Below are positions 35,795 to 44,562 of a DNA stretch of 64,000 nucleotides, in pieces. Under the pieces are notes generated by a model. That model did no database searches, was not told where the DNA came from, and saw only the letters and a list, made by a program, of their open reading frames with translations. Position 1 is the first letter of the stretch, and each line of letters begins with the position of its first letter. The position numbers and the translations under genes are program-made. Origin of the DNA: Massilia sp. YIM B02769 (lineage in GTDB: Bacteria > Pseudomonadota > Gammaproteobacteria > Burkholderiales > Burkholderiaceae_D); NCBI RefSeq assembly GCF_030411995.1, contig NZ_JASNRC010000005.1:113451-177450 (forward strand). The letters run 5' to 3'.

Positions 35795-35940
35795 GGTGGG
35801 CCGGGCCGCGCAAGGCACTCGTGCCCACGCGGTTTCATTGGCGCCATCAAATTCAACATCGATCGCATGCCCAAACGGGGCTGTTGCCTGTCCCGCTAAC
35901 GGTGTGTTGAATCCGCGTGGGCACGGGGTGCCCACCGTAC
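35791..35940. repeat. Opposed GTAGGGTGGG-type repeats that overlap the marR stop
   Basis: Unit 35791-35831 begins GTAGGGTGGGCCGGGCCGCG and ends CCCACGCG; its TAG at 35792-35794 is the stop codon of the MarR gene. The opposed unit is 35914-35940 (CGCGTGGGCACGGGGTGCCC then ACCGTAC). Confidence 0.85.
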
Positions 35941-36032
35941 GAGACAGGCCGCAGGCCGTTATCGACAATCCGAGACAGGCCGCAGGCTCGCATCGACAAC
36001 CCGAAACAGGCCGCGGGCCGTCATCGACAATC
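35940..36032. repeat. Three tandem copies of a 31-bp repeat
   Basis: Copies 35940-35970, 35971-36001 and 36002-36032 all follow CGARACAGGCCGCRGG-N4-ATCGACAAYC. There are no spacers. The array lies between a repeat of the GTAGGG family and the end of the binding-protein gene; no gene was seen in 35795-36082. Confidence 0.9.
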
Positions 36033-36082
36033 GATGCGCCGCCGGCTGCCGGTCATGCAACCCGGCGTCGGCGGCGGGTCAA

Positions 36083-37258
36083 TCAATCCACGCCGGGATC
36101 CTTGAACTTCTCGACCTTGTCGAATTCGACGTTGTAGATCCCGCCATCCACCTGCTCCGCCTTGCGGATATACACGGTCTGCACGATATCGCGCGTTGCC
36201 GGATCAATCGACACCGGTCCGCGCACGCTGTTCCAAGACAGGCCCTTCATCGCCTCGACCAGCTTCGGTCCGGTGCTGTCGCCGTTGGTTTTCTTCAGCG
36301 CCGCATACAGCATCTGCATGCCGTCATACGCGCCGACGGCATGGAAGTTCGGGCGCATGTCCTTGTTGGCCTTGGTGAAGGCGGCAACGAAGGCCTTGTT
36401 CTCGGGCGACGGGTGGGCGGCCGAATAATGGTGGCTGCTGACCACGCCCAGGGCGGCTGGCCCGATGCTTGGCATCAGGTCGTCGTCGAGCACGTCGCCG
36501 GTGGCGATCAGGCGAATGCCGGCGTCAGCCAGGCCGCGGTCGGTGAACTGCTTCAGGACAGCGGCGCCCTCCCCCGACGGTACGAACACGAAGACCGCGT
36601 CCGGCTTGGCGTCCTTCACGCGCGCCAGGAAAGGCGCGTAGTCCGGGTTGCGCAGCGGTGCGCGCAGCGAGGCGACGATCTTGCCGCCGGCCGCGGTGAA
36701 GTCCTTCACGAAGACCTTCTCGGCGTCGATGCCGGGACCATAGTCGGACACGAAGGTGACCACCGACTTGATCTTGTTCTTGGCCGCCCATTGCGCCATC
36801 GGCGCGGTCACTTGCGCCAGCGTGAAGCCGCTGCGCACGATGTAGGGCGAGCGCTGCGGGATGACCGAGGTGGCGGCGTTCATGACGATCATCGGCACCT
36901 TGGCCTGCGTCGCCACGGGCGCGGCGGCAAAGGCCAGCGGGGTCAGGCCGAAGCCGGCCAGGACCTGCACCTTGTCGCGCGCCACCAGCTCCTGGACCAG
37001 GCGCTTGGTGACGTCGGGCGAGACACCGCCGTCGTCCTTCAGGATGATCTGCACCTGGCGGCCGGCGACGGTATTGCCGTTTTGCTGAAGGAAGAGTTTC
37101 ACCGCCGCGTCGACCTGGCGTCCGGTGGAGGCGAAGGGGCCGGACATGGGGACGATCAGGCCGACTTTCAGGGGTTCGGCGGCGTGGGCGGTGAAGCCTG
37201 CGGTGAGCATGGCGGCGCCGAGCAGGATGTGACGGCGGGTGGTGTTCAGTGTTGACAC
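36083..37258 (-). CDS. LIV-type ABC transporter substrate-binding protein (aromatic region, first)
   Basis: This 391-residue periplasmic receptor has a twin-arginine-like signal (NTTRRHILLGAAMLTAGFTAHAA) and the type I SBP fold: VGLIVPMSGPFASTG, NAATSVIPQRSPYI and SDYGPGIDAEK. It is the last gene of an operon with pcaIJF and the livHMGF-like genes and is separated from livF by 159 bases that carry repeats. Two homologous receptors lie at 45882 and 61392. A protocatechuate-type aromatic acid ligand is inferred, as for rhizobial PcaMNVWX; not shown. Confidence 0.85.
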   Translation of the reverse strand: MSTLNTTRRHILLGAAMLTAGFTAHAAEPLKVGLIVPMSGPFASTGRQVDAAVKLFLQQNGNTVAGRQVQIILKDDGGVSPDVTKRLVQELVARDKVQVLAGFGLTPLAFAAAPVATQAKVPMIVMNAATSVIPQRSPYIVRSGFTLAQVTAPMAQWAAKNKIKSVVTFVSDYGPGIDAEKVFVKDFTAAGGKIVASLRAPLRNPDYAPFLARVKDAKPDAVFVFVPSGEGAAVLKQFTDRGLADAGIRLIATGDVLDDDLMPSIGPAALGVVSSHHYSAAHPSPENKAFVAAFTKANKDMRPNFHAVGAYDGMQMLYAALKKTNGDSTGPKLVEAMKGLSWNSVRGPVSIDPATRDIVQTVYIRKAEQVDGGIYNVEFDKVEKFKDPGVD

Positions 37259-37309
37259 GTTGTCTCCTTGGTTTTTATGGTTGCGCGTTGTTGGCGCTTT
37301 AATGTGACC

Positions 37310-37421
37310 GTAGGGTGGACGGGTTCCCCGTCCACGCGTCGATCGTTATCGGCTCCGATTGCGTGCTCGTTGATCTCGCTGCCAACTATCGACCGTGGAC
37401 GGGGGGACCCGTCCACCCTAC
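37310..37421. repeat. Opposed GTAGGGTGG-type repeats inside the transporter operon
   Basis: Unit 37310-37338 (GTAGGGTGGACGGGTTCCCC then GTCCACGCG) and opposed unit 37395-37421 (GTGGACGGGGGGACCCGTCC then ACCCTAC). The CTA at 37418-37420 is the livF stop codon on the minus strand. A transcript can fold the two units together. Confidence 0.85.
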
Positions 37422-38119
37422 GCGACAGCCACGAGCCGATCGAGCTTTTCTCCATCGGCCAGCAAGCTGGCCGAATCCGAGTCATGCACGATCCGCCCGC
37501 GATCCAATACGATCGCACGCGAGGTCAGCGACAAGGCGAGCCGCGCATGCTGCTCGACCACGATCACCGACATGCCTTCATCCGCCACCAGCCGCCGGAT
37601 CACCCGCACCAGTTCCTGCACGATGATCGGCGCCAGCCCTTCCATTGGCTCATCCAGCAGCAGGATGCGCGGATTGGTCATCAGCGCCCGGGCGATGGCC
37701 AACATTTGTTGTTCGCCACCAGACAATTGATTGCCCATGTTGGCGCGGCGCTCGTGCAAGCGCGGGAAGATCTCGTAGATCTTGGCCAGGTTCCACGGCC
37801 CCGGGCGTTCGACGACGGTCAAGTGTTCCTCGACCGTCAGCGACGGGAACATATGGCGTTCCTGCGGCACCCAGCCCAGCCCCGAGCGCGAGCGCTTATA
37901 GGTCGGCACGCGCGCGATGTCGCCGCCGGCCCAGCGGATCGAGCCCTTGTGCAGCTTGGTCAACCCCATCAGCGTGACCAGCAGACTGGTCTTGCCGACG
38001 CCATTCCGGCCCAGCAGCGCCAGGCTGTCGCCCTCGTTCATGGTGAACGACACATCCTCTAGAACGATCGACTCGCCGTATCCGGCGGTCACGCGGTCAA
38101 GCGCAAGCAATTCAGGCAT
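37418..38119 (-). CDS. LIV-type ABC transporter ATP-binding protein, LivF-like
   Basis: This 233-residue ATPase has Walker A LGRNGVGKTSLL, the signature LSGGEQQML, Walker B ILLLDEPMEGL and H-loop VIVVEQHARLAL. The ATP-binding partners of this family come as a LivF/LivG pair, here with livG overlapping by 8 bases. It drives import with the permeases at 38861 and 39904. Its TAG stop lies inside the repeat at 37395-37421. Confidence 0.92.
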   Translation of the reverse strand: MPELLALDRVTAGYGESIVLEDVSFTMNEGDSLALLGRNGVGKTSLLVTLMGLTKLHKGSIRWAGGDIARVPTYKRSRSGLGWVPQERHMFPSLTVEEHLTVVERPGPWNLAKIYEIFPRLHERRANMGNQLSGGEQQMLAIARALMTNPRILLLDEPMEGLAPIIVQELVRVIRRLVADEGMSVIVVEQHARLALSLTSRAIVLDRGRIVHDSDSASLLADGEKLDRLVAVA

Positions 38120-38864
38120 GTTCGGCCTCCCCCAGATACACTTCCTTCACGCGCGGATCGGCCGCGATCTCCTCGGGCGTGCCTTCGGTCAGCACCTTGC
38201 CGCCCACTAGCACGGTGATGCGGTCGGCAAAGCGGAACACCAGGCCCATGTCGTGCTCGATGAAGAGTACCGTCACGTCGCGCGGCAGGCCGGCGATGAC
38301 CTCGAACAGCTCCTTGCTCTCGGCCGAGGGAATGCCGGCCGCCGGCTCGTCCAGCAGCAAAATCGTCGGCCTGGTGGCCAGCGCCAGGGCGATCTCCACC
38401 AGGCGCTGCTTGCCGTAAGCCATGCTGCGCGTGATGCTGTTCGCCTCTTTCGTCAGCTTCAGCGTGGCCAGCAGGGCCATCGCTTCCTCGACCACGTCGG
38501 CATGGTTCGCGACCGTCTTCCACCATACTTTCTGCAGGCCGCGTCGCTCGCAGATCGCCAGCATCACCGATTCCAGCACCGTCATGCCCGCGAACAGGGT
38601 ATTGATCTGGAAGGTGCGCGTCATGCCGCGCTTTACCCGCTCGTGCTGGGCCAGTTTGGTGATGTCCTCGTCGCCGAGCCAGACCTTGCCGCTGGACGGC
38701 GGGAAGCCCCCGGTCAGCAGGTTGATGAAGGTGGTCTTGCCGGCGCCGTTCGGGCCGATCAGCGCGTGGCGCGCGCCCGGTTCGAAGGTCAGCGAGATAT
38801 CGGTGTTGGCCTTGAAGCCGCCCCACTGCTTGCAGAGCGCTTCGGTGCGCAGGGTCATGGTCAT
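38112..38864 (-). CDS. LIV-type ABC transporter ATP-binding protein, LivG-like
   Basis: This 250-residue ATPase has Walker A IGPNGAGKTTFIN, the LivG-specific RTFQINTLFAGMTVLESVML stretch, the signature-equivalent MAYGKQRLVEIA, Walker B ILLLDEPAAGIPSAESK and H-loop FIEHDMGLVF. It overlaps livM by ATGA (38861-38864) and livF by 8 bases. With LivF it forms the ATPase dimer of the importer. Confidence 0.93.
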   Translation of the reverse strand: MTMTLRTEALCKQWGGFKANTDISLTFEPGARHALIGPNGAGKTTFINLLTGGFPPSSGKVWLGDEDITKLAQHERVKRGMTRTFQINTLFAGMTVLESVMLAICERRGLQKVWWKTVANHADVVEEAMALLATLKLTKEANSITRSMAYGKQRLVEIALALATRPTILLLDEPAAGIPSAESKELFEVIAGLPRDVTVLFIEHDMGLVFRFADRITVLVGGKVLTEGTPEEIAADPRVKEVYLGEAEHA

Positions 38865-39907
38865 GCTGCCTCCGAACGTTTGAAACGGGCGACGATTTTT
38901 TCCAGGCCGCCGAGGATGCCGCCGCGTGCGAACAGCACGATCAGCACCAGCAGCAGGCCGATGTAGAACTGCCAGTAGGTCGGATCGAAGCCCGAGATCT
39001 TGTCCTGGGCGACCATGAACACGGCCGCGCCGACCAGCGCGCCGTACAGGCGCCCGGTCCCGCCCAGCACCAGCATGATCAGGAGTTCCGCCGAACGCGG
39101 GAAGCCGAGCACGTCCAGGCCCACGAACTGCGTGGTCTGGGCCAGCAACGCGCCGGCGATGCCGGCCACCGCCGCGCCCAGGGTGAAGACGGCCACCAGG
39201 CGGCGGTCGACATGCGCGCCGATCGCCGGCATGCGGCGCCCGCCTTCGCGGATGCCGCGCAGCGACAGGCCGAACGGCGAATTCACCAGGCGGCGCATGG
39301 CCACGAACAGGATGAACAGCACGGCAAAGCTGTACCAGAAGGCCGTCTTGCCGAAGAGGTCGAACTCGAAGGTGCCGAACAGCGGCTCCATCACCATGCC
39401 CGACAGGCCATCGACACCGCCGGTGATGAAGGCCGCCTTGTTCGCCGCCTCGAACAGCATCAGGCCGATGCCGAGGGTGACCATCAGCCGCGCCAGGTCC
39501 TGGCCGCGCACCACCAGGAAGCTGACGATGAAGCCGGCCACCGCCGCGACCACGGCCGCCGCCAGCAGCCCGGAGATCGGCTCGCCCCAGCCATGCACCG
39601 ACAGCAGGCCAGCCGTATAGGCGCCCAGCCCGAAGAAGGCCGCGTGCCCCAGCGAGACGATGCCGGCATAGCCCAGGATCAGGTCGAGCGACATCGCGAA
39701 CAGGCCGATGATCATGATCTGGCTGATCAGCACCAGGTAGTCCGGGAAGAAGAAGTAGGAGGCCACCGGCAGCAGCCAGAACACGATCTCCAATGCCTTC
39801 CAGCGGTCGTTCGGCAGGCGCAGCGCGCTGTGGTTCACGGCTTGCGCTTCCGGGCTTGGGGTGGCATCAGTCTTGGCCTTCAGGGCCGTCGTCGAATAGG
39901 CGTTCAT
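38861..39907 (-). CDS. LIV-type ABC transporter permease, LivM-like
   Basis: This 348-residue inner-membrane permease has about eight to nine helices and the conserved LGYAGIVSLGHAAFFGLGAYTAG and GIREGGRRMPAIGAHVDRRL (coupling loop) regions. A soluble N-terminal extension of about 35 residues precedes the first helix. It pairs with the LivH-like permease; the two genes overlap by ATGA (39904-39907). Confidence 0.92.
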   Translation of the reverse strand: MNAYSTTALKAKTDATPSPEAQAVNHSALRLPNDRWKALEIVFWLLPVASYFFFPDYLVLISQIMIIGLFAMSLDLILGYAGIVSLGHAAFFGLGAYTAGLLSVHGWGEPISGLLAAAVVAAVAGFIVSFLVVRGQDLARLMVTLGIGLMLFEAANKAAFITGGVDGLSGMVMEPLFGTFEFDLFGKTAFWYSFAVLFILFVAMRRLVNSPFGLSLRGIREGGRRMPAIGAHVDRRLVAVFTLGAAVAGIAGALLAQTTQFVGLDVLGFPRSAELLIMLVLGGTGRLYGALVGAAVFMVAQDKISGFDPTYWQFYIGLLLVLIVLFARGGILGGLEKIVARFKRSEAA

Positions 39908-40770
39908 GCTTTCCTCCGTACCAGGCCGAACGGGAACAGGATGAGCAGCACCACCATCAGCGTGTAGATGACGAAGGCGCCCACTTCCGGCACATAATAT
40001 TTACCGGCGACGTCGAACACGCCGAGGATGATCGCCGCGATCAGCGGCCCCTTGATGGAACCGGCGCCGCCCACGGCCACCACCAGCAGGAAGTAGACCA
40101 TGTACTTGACGGGGAAGCTCGGGTCCAGGCCCAGCACGTCGATGCCGAGGCCGCCGCCCAGGCCGGCCAGGCCCGAGCCGAGCGCGAAGGTCAGCGAGAA
40201 CACGCGGCTGACGTTGATGCCCAGGCCTTCGGCCGCGGTCTGGTTGTCGACCGAAGCGCGGATCTGGGCGCCGAAGCGGGTGCGTTCGATCAGCAGGTAG
40301 AGGCCGAGCGTGACCAGCACCACCACGCCGATCAGGAACAGGCGGTAGGAGCCGAGGTCGAGACCGAGCACGTGTACCTGGCCGCGCAGCCAGTCCGGCA
40401 GGTGCACCGGCTGCTGGGTCGGGCCGAACAGGAAGGTGGCGCCGGCCACCGCCATGAAGGTCAGGCCGATCGAGAACAGCACCTGGTCCAGGTGCGAGGC
40501 TTTATACAGCTGGCGGTACAGCGAGCGCTCCAGCACCAGGCCGACCACGGCCGCCGCAACAAAAGCCAGCGGCAGCGTGGCCAGGAAAGGCAGGCCGAGC
40601 TTGCCGAGCAGGCTCACGCAGACATAGCCGCCGACCATGGCGAAGGCGCCGTGGGCCAGGTTAATGAAGTTCATCATGCCCATCGTGACCGAGAGGCCGA
40701 CGCTGATCAGGAACAGCAGCGCGCCGTAGGCGATGCCGTCGAATAGGACGCCGATGAAGTTGCCGATCAT
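39904..40770 (-). CDS. LIV-type ABC transporter permease, LivH-like
   Basis: This 288-residue permease has MGMMNFINLAHGAFAMVGGYV, the LivH hallmark, and RASVDNQTAAEGLGINVSRVF (coupling loop) with about eight helices. ATG 40768-40770 follows a GGGAGG site; the longer open frame upstream is rejected because it has no membrane or family character. It lies 72 bases behind pcaF and begins the transporter part of the operon. Confidence 0.92.
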   Translation of the reverse strand: MIGNFIGVLFDGIAYGALLFLISVGLSVTMGMMNFINLAHGAFAMVGGYVCVSLLGKLGLPFLATLPLAFVAAAVVGLVLERSLYRQLYKASHLDQVLFSIGLTFMAVAGATFLFGPTQQPVHLPDWLRGQVHVLGLDLGSYRLFLIGVVVLVTLGLYLLIERTRFGAQIRASVDNQTAAEGLGINVSRVFSLTFALGSGLAGLGGGLGIDVLGLDPSFPVKYMVYFLLVVAVGGAGSIKGPLIAAIILGVFDVAGKYYVPEVGAFVIYTLMVVLLILFPFGLVRRKA

Positions 40771-40842
40771 GGCAGCCTCCCGCGTGAGGTGTCTTGGTAT
40801 GTCATGTTTGTCTCCTGCTTCTCTTCTTGTCAATCAACGCGC

Positions 40843-42060
40843 TCAGACGCGTTCGATCACCATGGCGATGCCCTGCCCCACGCCGATGCACATGGTACAC
40901 AGCGCGTAGCGCCCACCGGTGCGGTGCAGCTGGTACATCGCCGTGGTCACCAGCCGGGCGCCGCTCATGCCCAGCGGGTGGCCCAGGGCGATGCCGCCGC
41001 CGTAGGGATTCACCCTCCGATCGTCGTCTGCAACGCCGAGTTCGCGCAACACGGCCAGGGCTTGCGATGCGAATGCTTCGTTCAGCTCGATGATGTCCAT
41101 CTGGTCGATCGTCATACCCAGCTGGGCCAGCAGTTTCTTCGATGCCGGCGCCGGGCCGATGCCCATCACGCGAGGCGGCACGCCGGCGGTGGCCATGCCG
41201 ACGATGCGCGCCTTGGGCGTGAGGCCATATTTCGCCACCGCCTCGCCGCTCGCGATCAGGAGCGCACAGGCGCCATCGTTCACGCCGGAGGCGTTCCCGG
41301 CCGTGACCGAGCCTTCCGGATGCACGACGCCTTTCAATTTCGCCAGCGCCTCGAGGCTGGTCTCGCGCGGATGCTCGTCATGCTCGAAGCGGACGTGGTA
41401 GGCCGCCCCCGCTGCGCGGCGGCTCTGGGGAATCAGCACCGGCACGATCTCGTCCGCGAACAGGCCTTCTTTCTGGGCGCGCGCCACCTTCTGCTGGCTG
41501 GCCAGGGCAAAGCGGTCCTGGTCTTCGCGCGACACCTTGTAGTCCACGGCCACGTTCTCGGCCGTTTCCGGCATCGAATCGGTGCCGTACAGGTGCTTCA
41601 TCTGTTTATTCGGGAAGCGCCAGCCGATGGTGGTGTCGTAGATCGTGGCCTGGCGCGAGAAGGCGGCATCCGCCTTGCCCATCACGAAAGGCGCGCGCGT
41701 CATCGATTCGACGCCGCCGGCGATCATCAGCTGGGTTTCGCCGGCCTTGATGGCGCGCGCGGCGATGCCGATGGCGTCCATGCCCGAGCCGCACAGGCGG
41801 TTCACGGTGGTGCCCGGCACGTCCGGCGGCAAGCCGGCCAGCAGCGAGGCCATGTGGGCGACGTTGCGGTTGTCTTCGCCTGCCTGGTTGGCGCAGCCGT
41901 AGATCACGTCGTCGACCTGGCTCCAGTCGACGGAGGGATTGCGCGACATGAGTTCGCGCATGGGGATGGCGCCGAGGTCGTCGGCGCGCACGTCTTTCAG
42001 CGACCCGCCGTAGCGGCCGATGGGCGTGCGGATCGCATCGATAATGTAGGCGTCGGTCAT
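40843..42060 (-). CDS. pcaF: 3-oxoadipyl-CoA thiolase
   Basis: This 405-residue thiolase has the acyl-enzyme cysteine NRLCGSGM (Cys90), NEAFASQ, the [16 protein letters not shown] histidine and [10 protein letters not shown] cysteine near the C-terminus. It splits 3-oxoadipyl-CoA to succinyl-CoA and acetyl-CoA. Linkage with pcaIJ identifies it as PcaF rather than a general acetyl-CoA acetyltransferase. Its start overlaps the pcaJ stop (42057-42060). Confidence 0.95.
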   Translation of the reverse strand: MTDAYIIDAIRTPIGRYGGSLKDVRADDLGAIPMRELMSRNPSVDWSQVDDVIYGCANQAGEDNRNVAHMASLLAGLPPDVPGTTVNRLCGSGMDAIGIAARAIKAGETQLMIAGGVESMTRAPFVMGKADAAFSRQATIYDTTIGWRFPNKQMKHLYGTDSMPETAENVAVDYKVSREDQDRFALASQQKVARAQKEGLFADEIVPVLIPQSRRAAGAAYHVRFEHDEHPRETSLEALAKLKGVVHPEGSVTAGNASGVNDGACALLIASGEAVAKYGLTPKARIVGMATAGVPPRVMGIGPAPASKKLLAQLGMTIDQMDIIELNEAFASQALAVLRELGVADDDRRVNPYGGGIALGHPLGMSGARLVTTAMYQLHRTGGRYALCTMCIGVGQGIAMVIERV

Positions 42061-42713
42061 GCTGGGTCTCCTGATTCTGGTGGCAGCAAGGGCGCCGCCG
42101 TGACGGCCTGCAGCTCGGGCAGGCTCAGGCCCGGCGCCATCTCGCGTACGCGCAGGCCATGCGGCGTGACGTCGAGGACAGCCAGGTCGGTATAGATACG
42201 GTTGACGCAGGCCACGCCAGTCAGCGGGTAGGTGCATTGCTGCACCACCTTGCTTTCGCCGGTCTTGGTCTGGTGGTCCATCATCACGAACACCTGCTTG
42301 GCGCCGATTGCCAGGTCCATGGCGCCGCCGACGGCGGGAATCGCGTCCGGCGCGCCGGTATGCCAGTTGGCCAGGTCGCCCTTTTCCGAGACCTGGAACG
42401 CGCCCAGCACGCAGATGTCGAGGTGGCCGCCGCGCATCATGGCAAACGAATCGCCGTGGTGGAAATAGGCGCCGCCGGTGAGCAGGGTCACCGGCTGCTT
42501 GCCGGCGTTGATCAGGTCTTCGTCTTCCTCGCCTTCAGCCGGCGCCGGACCCATGCCGAGCAGGCCGTTCTCGCTGTGCAGGAAGACTTCACGGTCTGCC
42601 GGCAGGTAGTTGGCCACCATCGTCGGCAGGCCGATGCCGAGATTGACGTAGGCGCCCTCGTGGATGTCCTGGGCCACGCGCGCGGCGATCTGGTCGCGGG
42701 TGAACTTGTTCAT
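42057..42713 (-). CDS. pcaJ: 3-oxoadipate CoA-transferase subunit B
   Basis: This 218-residue subunit has the catalytic-glutamate motif HSENGLLG (Glu48), NLGIGLPTMVANYLP and a GGAMDLAIGAKQVFVMMDH segment. With PcaI it moves CoA from succinyl-CoA to 3-oxoadipate. It overlaps pcaI by ATGA (42710-42713), so the subunits are made in step. Confidence 0.95.
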   Translation of the reverse strand: MNKFTRDQIAARVAQDIHEGAYVNLGIGLPTMVANYLPADREVFLHSENGLLGMGPAPAEGEEDEDLINAGKQPVTLLTGGAYFHHGDSFAMMRGGHLDICVLGAFQVSEKGDLANWHTGAPDAIPAVGGAMDLAIGAKQVFVMMDHQTKTGESKVVQQCTYPLTGVACVNRIYTDLAVLDVTPHGLRVREMAPGLSLPELQAVTAAPLLPPESGDPA

Positions 42714-43375
42714 GCTGCCTCCTTGACGACGCGCTGGACGAAGATGCCCGGGGTGACGATGACTTCCGGGTCGAGTTCGCCGAGCGGCACGATGTCCGCC
42801 ACCTGGGCGATGGTGGTCTTCGCCGCCATCGCCATGATCGGGCCGAAGTTGCGCGCGGTCTTGCGGTAGACGAGGTTGCCCCAGCGGTCGCCGCGATGGG
42901 CCTTGATCAGCGCGTAGTCGGCGTGGATCGGCGACTCCAGCACGTAATAGCGGCCCTCGATCAGGCGCGTTTCCTTGCCCTCGGCCAGCAGCGTGCCATA
43001 GCCGGTGGGGGTAAAGAAGCCGCCGATGCCGGCGCCGGCGGCGCGGATGCGTTCGGCCAGGTTGCCTTGCGGGGTGAGTTCGAGTTCGATCTCGCCGGCG
43101 CGGTACAGGGCGTCGAAATGGTGGGAGTCGGTCTGGCGCGGGAAGGAGCAGATGATCTTGCGTACCCGCTTGGCGGCCAGCAGCGCGGCCAGCCCGGTGT
43201 CGCCGTTGCCGGCGTTGTTGTTGACGATCGTGAGCTCACGCGCGCCCTGCGCGATGAGTGCGTCGATCAGCTGCGCGGGCATGCCCGCATTGCCGAAGCC
43301 GCCGATCATGACGGTCGCCCCGTCGTGCACGTCGGCGACGGCACGCTCCAGCGATTCATAGGTTTTGTCGATCAT
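42710..43375 (-). CDS. pcaI: 3-oxoadipate CoA-transferase subunit A
   Basis: This 221-residue subunit has the family motif TVMIGGFGNAGMPAQLID and GGFFTPTGYGTLLAEGKETR. It is the promoter-proximal gene of the operon pcaI-pcaJ-pcaF-livHMGF-SBP. The upstream region (43376-43543) holds a PcaR-like palindrome at 43429-43443 and is shared with the divergent IclR gene. Confidence 0.95.
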   Translation of the reverse strand: MIDKTYESLERAVADVHDGATVMIGGFGNAGMPAQLIDALIAQGARELTIVNNNAGNGDTGLAALLAAKRVRKIICSFPRQTDSHHFDALYRAGEIELELTPQGNLAERIRAAGAGIGGFFTPTGYGTLLAEGKETRLIEGRYYVLESPIHADYALIKAHRGDRWGNLVYRKTARNFGPIMAMAAKTTIAQVADIVPLGELDPEVIVTPGIFVQRVVKEAA

Positions 43376-43428
43376 GTCTCCACCTTGGGGCCTGATCCAT
43401 CCGGCCCACTTGAAATGATGTTGCCGTT

Positions 43429-43457
43429 GTTCGATAAGCGAACTATTGTTTGATTAC
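43429..43457. promoter_or_regulatory. PcaR-type operator between pcaI and its regulator
   Basis: GTTCG-ATAAG-CGAAC (43429-43443) is a perfect 5-bp inverted repeat that agrees at 13 of 15 positions with the known Pseudomonas PcaR box GTTCGATAATCGCAC. A degenerate half-site GTTTGATTAC lies next to it (43448-43457). Confidence 0.85.
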
Positions 43458-43543
43458 CGCCCAACGCAGTGTAGTGGTAGCGTGGCCGAAAGGTCAAGAA
43501 AAAAGACCAATCGAAGCGCACCCCGCTGCATTACAATCCCGCC

Positions 43544-44398
43544 ATGACAAATATTGCGATCCCCCATACCGAGGCCGACAGCCTTGAACTCGATGCCGGC
43601 GGCGAAGAACGCGAACTCAGCATCGCCGAGCAGATCGACGCCCTCACCGACCCGAGTTTCATGACCTCGCTGGCGCGCGGCCTGGCCGTGGTGCGCGCCT
43701 TCAGCGATTCGCGCAAGCCGCAGACCATCGCCCAGATCAGCCAGAAGACCGGCATCCCGCGCGCCGCCGTGCGCCGCTGCCTGTACACGCTGCAGCAGCT
43801 CGGCTACGTCGACGCCGAGCACAACAACTTCTCGCTGCGGCCCAAGGTGCTGACCCTCGGCTACTCGTATTTGTCGTCGACGCCGCTCACCGTCTCCAGC
43901 CAGCCCTACCTGAACAACATCAGCCGCGAGCTGGGCGAATCGAGTTCGCTGGCCGTGCTCGACGACGGCGAAGTGCTGTACGTGGCGCGCGCCGCCACCA
44001 CGCGCGTGATGTCGGTGGCCCTGAACACCGGCAGCCGCCTGCCCGCCTACTGCACCTCGCTGGGCCGGGTGATGCTGGCCCACTTGCCGCCGGACGAACT
44101 GAACGCCTACTTCGCCAGGACCCGCCTGAAGGCGATGACCGACAAGACCGTCACCACGCAAAAGCGCCTGCGCGAGATCCTGCTTGGAGTGCGCCAGGAC
44201 GGCTACGCCATCAACGACGAGGAACTGGAACTGGGTCTGCGCTCGATCTCGGTGCCGGTGCGCGGCGCCTCGGGCCAGGTGGTCGCGGCGCTGAACGTGG
44301 GCGCCCAGGCGGCCCGCGTCAGCGTCGAGCGGATGCAGGGGGAGTTCCTGCCGGTGCTGTTGCGCGGGGCGCAGGAACTCTCGGTGCTGCTGCCGTGA
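43544..44398 (+). CDS. pcaR: IclR family regulator, PcaR-like
   Basis: This 284-residue IclR protein has an acidic N-terminus of about 35 residues, a winged HTH (FMTSLARGLAVVRAFSDSRKPQTIAQISQKTGIPRAAVRRCLYTL) and the effector domain (LPAYCTSLGRVMLAHLPP, ELELGLRSISVPVRG). It is divergent from pcaI and next to a near-consensus PcaR box. It should activate pcaIJF in response to beta-ketoadipate. The second IclR protein of this region is at 27712. Confidence 0.9.
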   Translation: MTNIAIPHTEADSLELDAGGEERELSIAEQIDALTDPSFMTSLARGLAVVRAFSDSRKPQTIAQISQKTGIPRAAVRRCLYTLQQLGYVDAEHNNFSLRPKVLTLGYSYLSSTPLTVSSQPYLNNISRELGESSSLAVLDDGEVLYVARAATTRVMSVALNTGSRLPAYCTSLGRVMLAHLPPDELNAYFARTRLKAMTDKTVTTQKRLREILLGVRQDGYAINDEELELGLRSISVPVRGASGQVVAALNVGAQAARVSVERMQGEFLPVLLRGAQELSVLLP

Positions 44399-44479
44399 CG
44401 CCCTACTCACGCGGCCATCGGGTGGGTGCTCGAACCTGACATCGCCACGGGCCGCGTTTCGACATGCGGCCGCGGTCAT

Positions 44480-44540
44480 GGTGGGGTCGAGAACCCACCC
44501 TACGCCGCCCGATACCGTAGGGTGGGTTCTCGAACCCACC
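44480..44540. repeat. Opposed pair of GTAGGGTGGG-type repeats
   Basis: Unit 44480-44503 (GGTGGGGTCGAGAACCCACC then CTAC) and unit 44517-44540 (GTAGGGTGGGTTCTCGAACC then CACC) are near-perfect reverse complements. A degraded third unit (GGGTGGGTGCTCGAACCTGA) lies near 44420. They sit between pcaR and the porin gene. Confidence 0.88.
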
Positions 44541-44562
44541 AGACAGCACCGTGGCCGGGAAA

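Noticed and set aside
35940-36032. CRISPR array
   Set aside because: Three 31-bp copies are directly adjacent with no spacers and no cas genes nearby.
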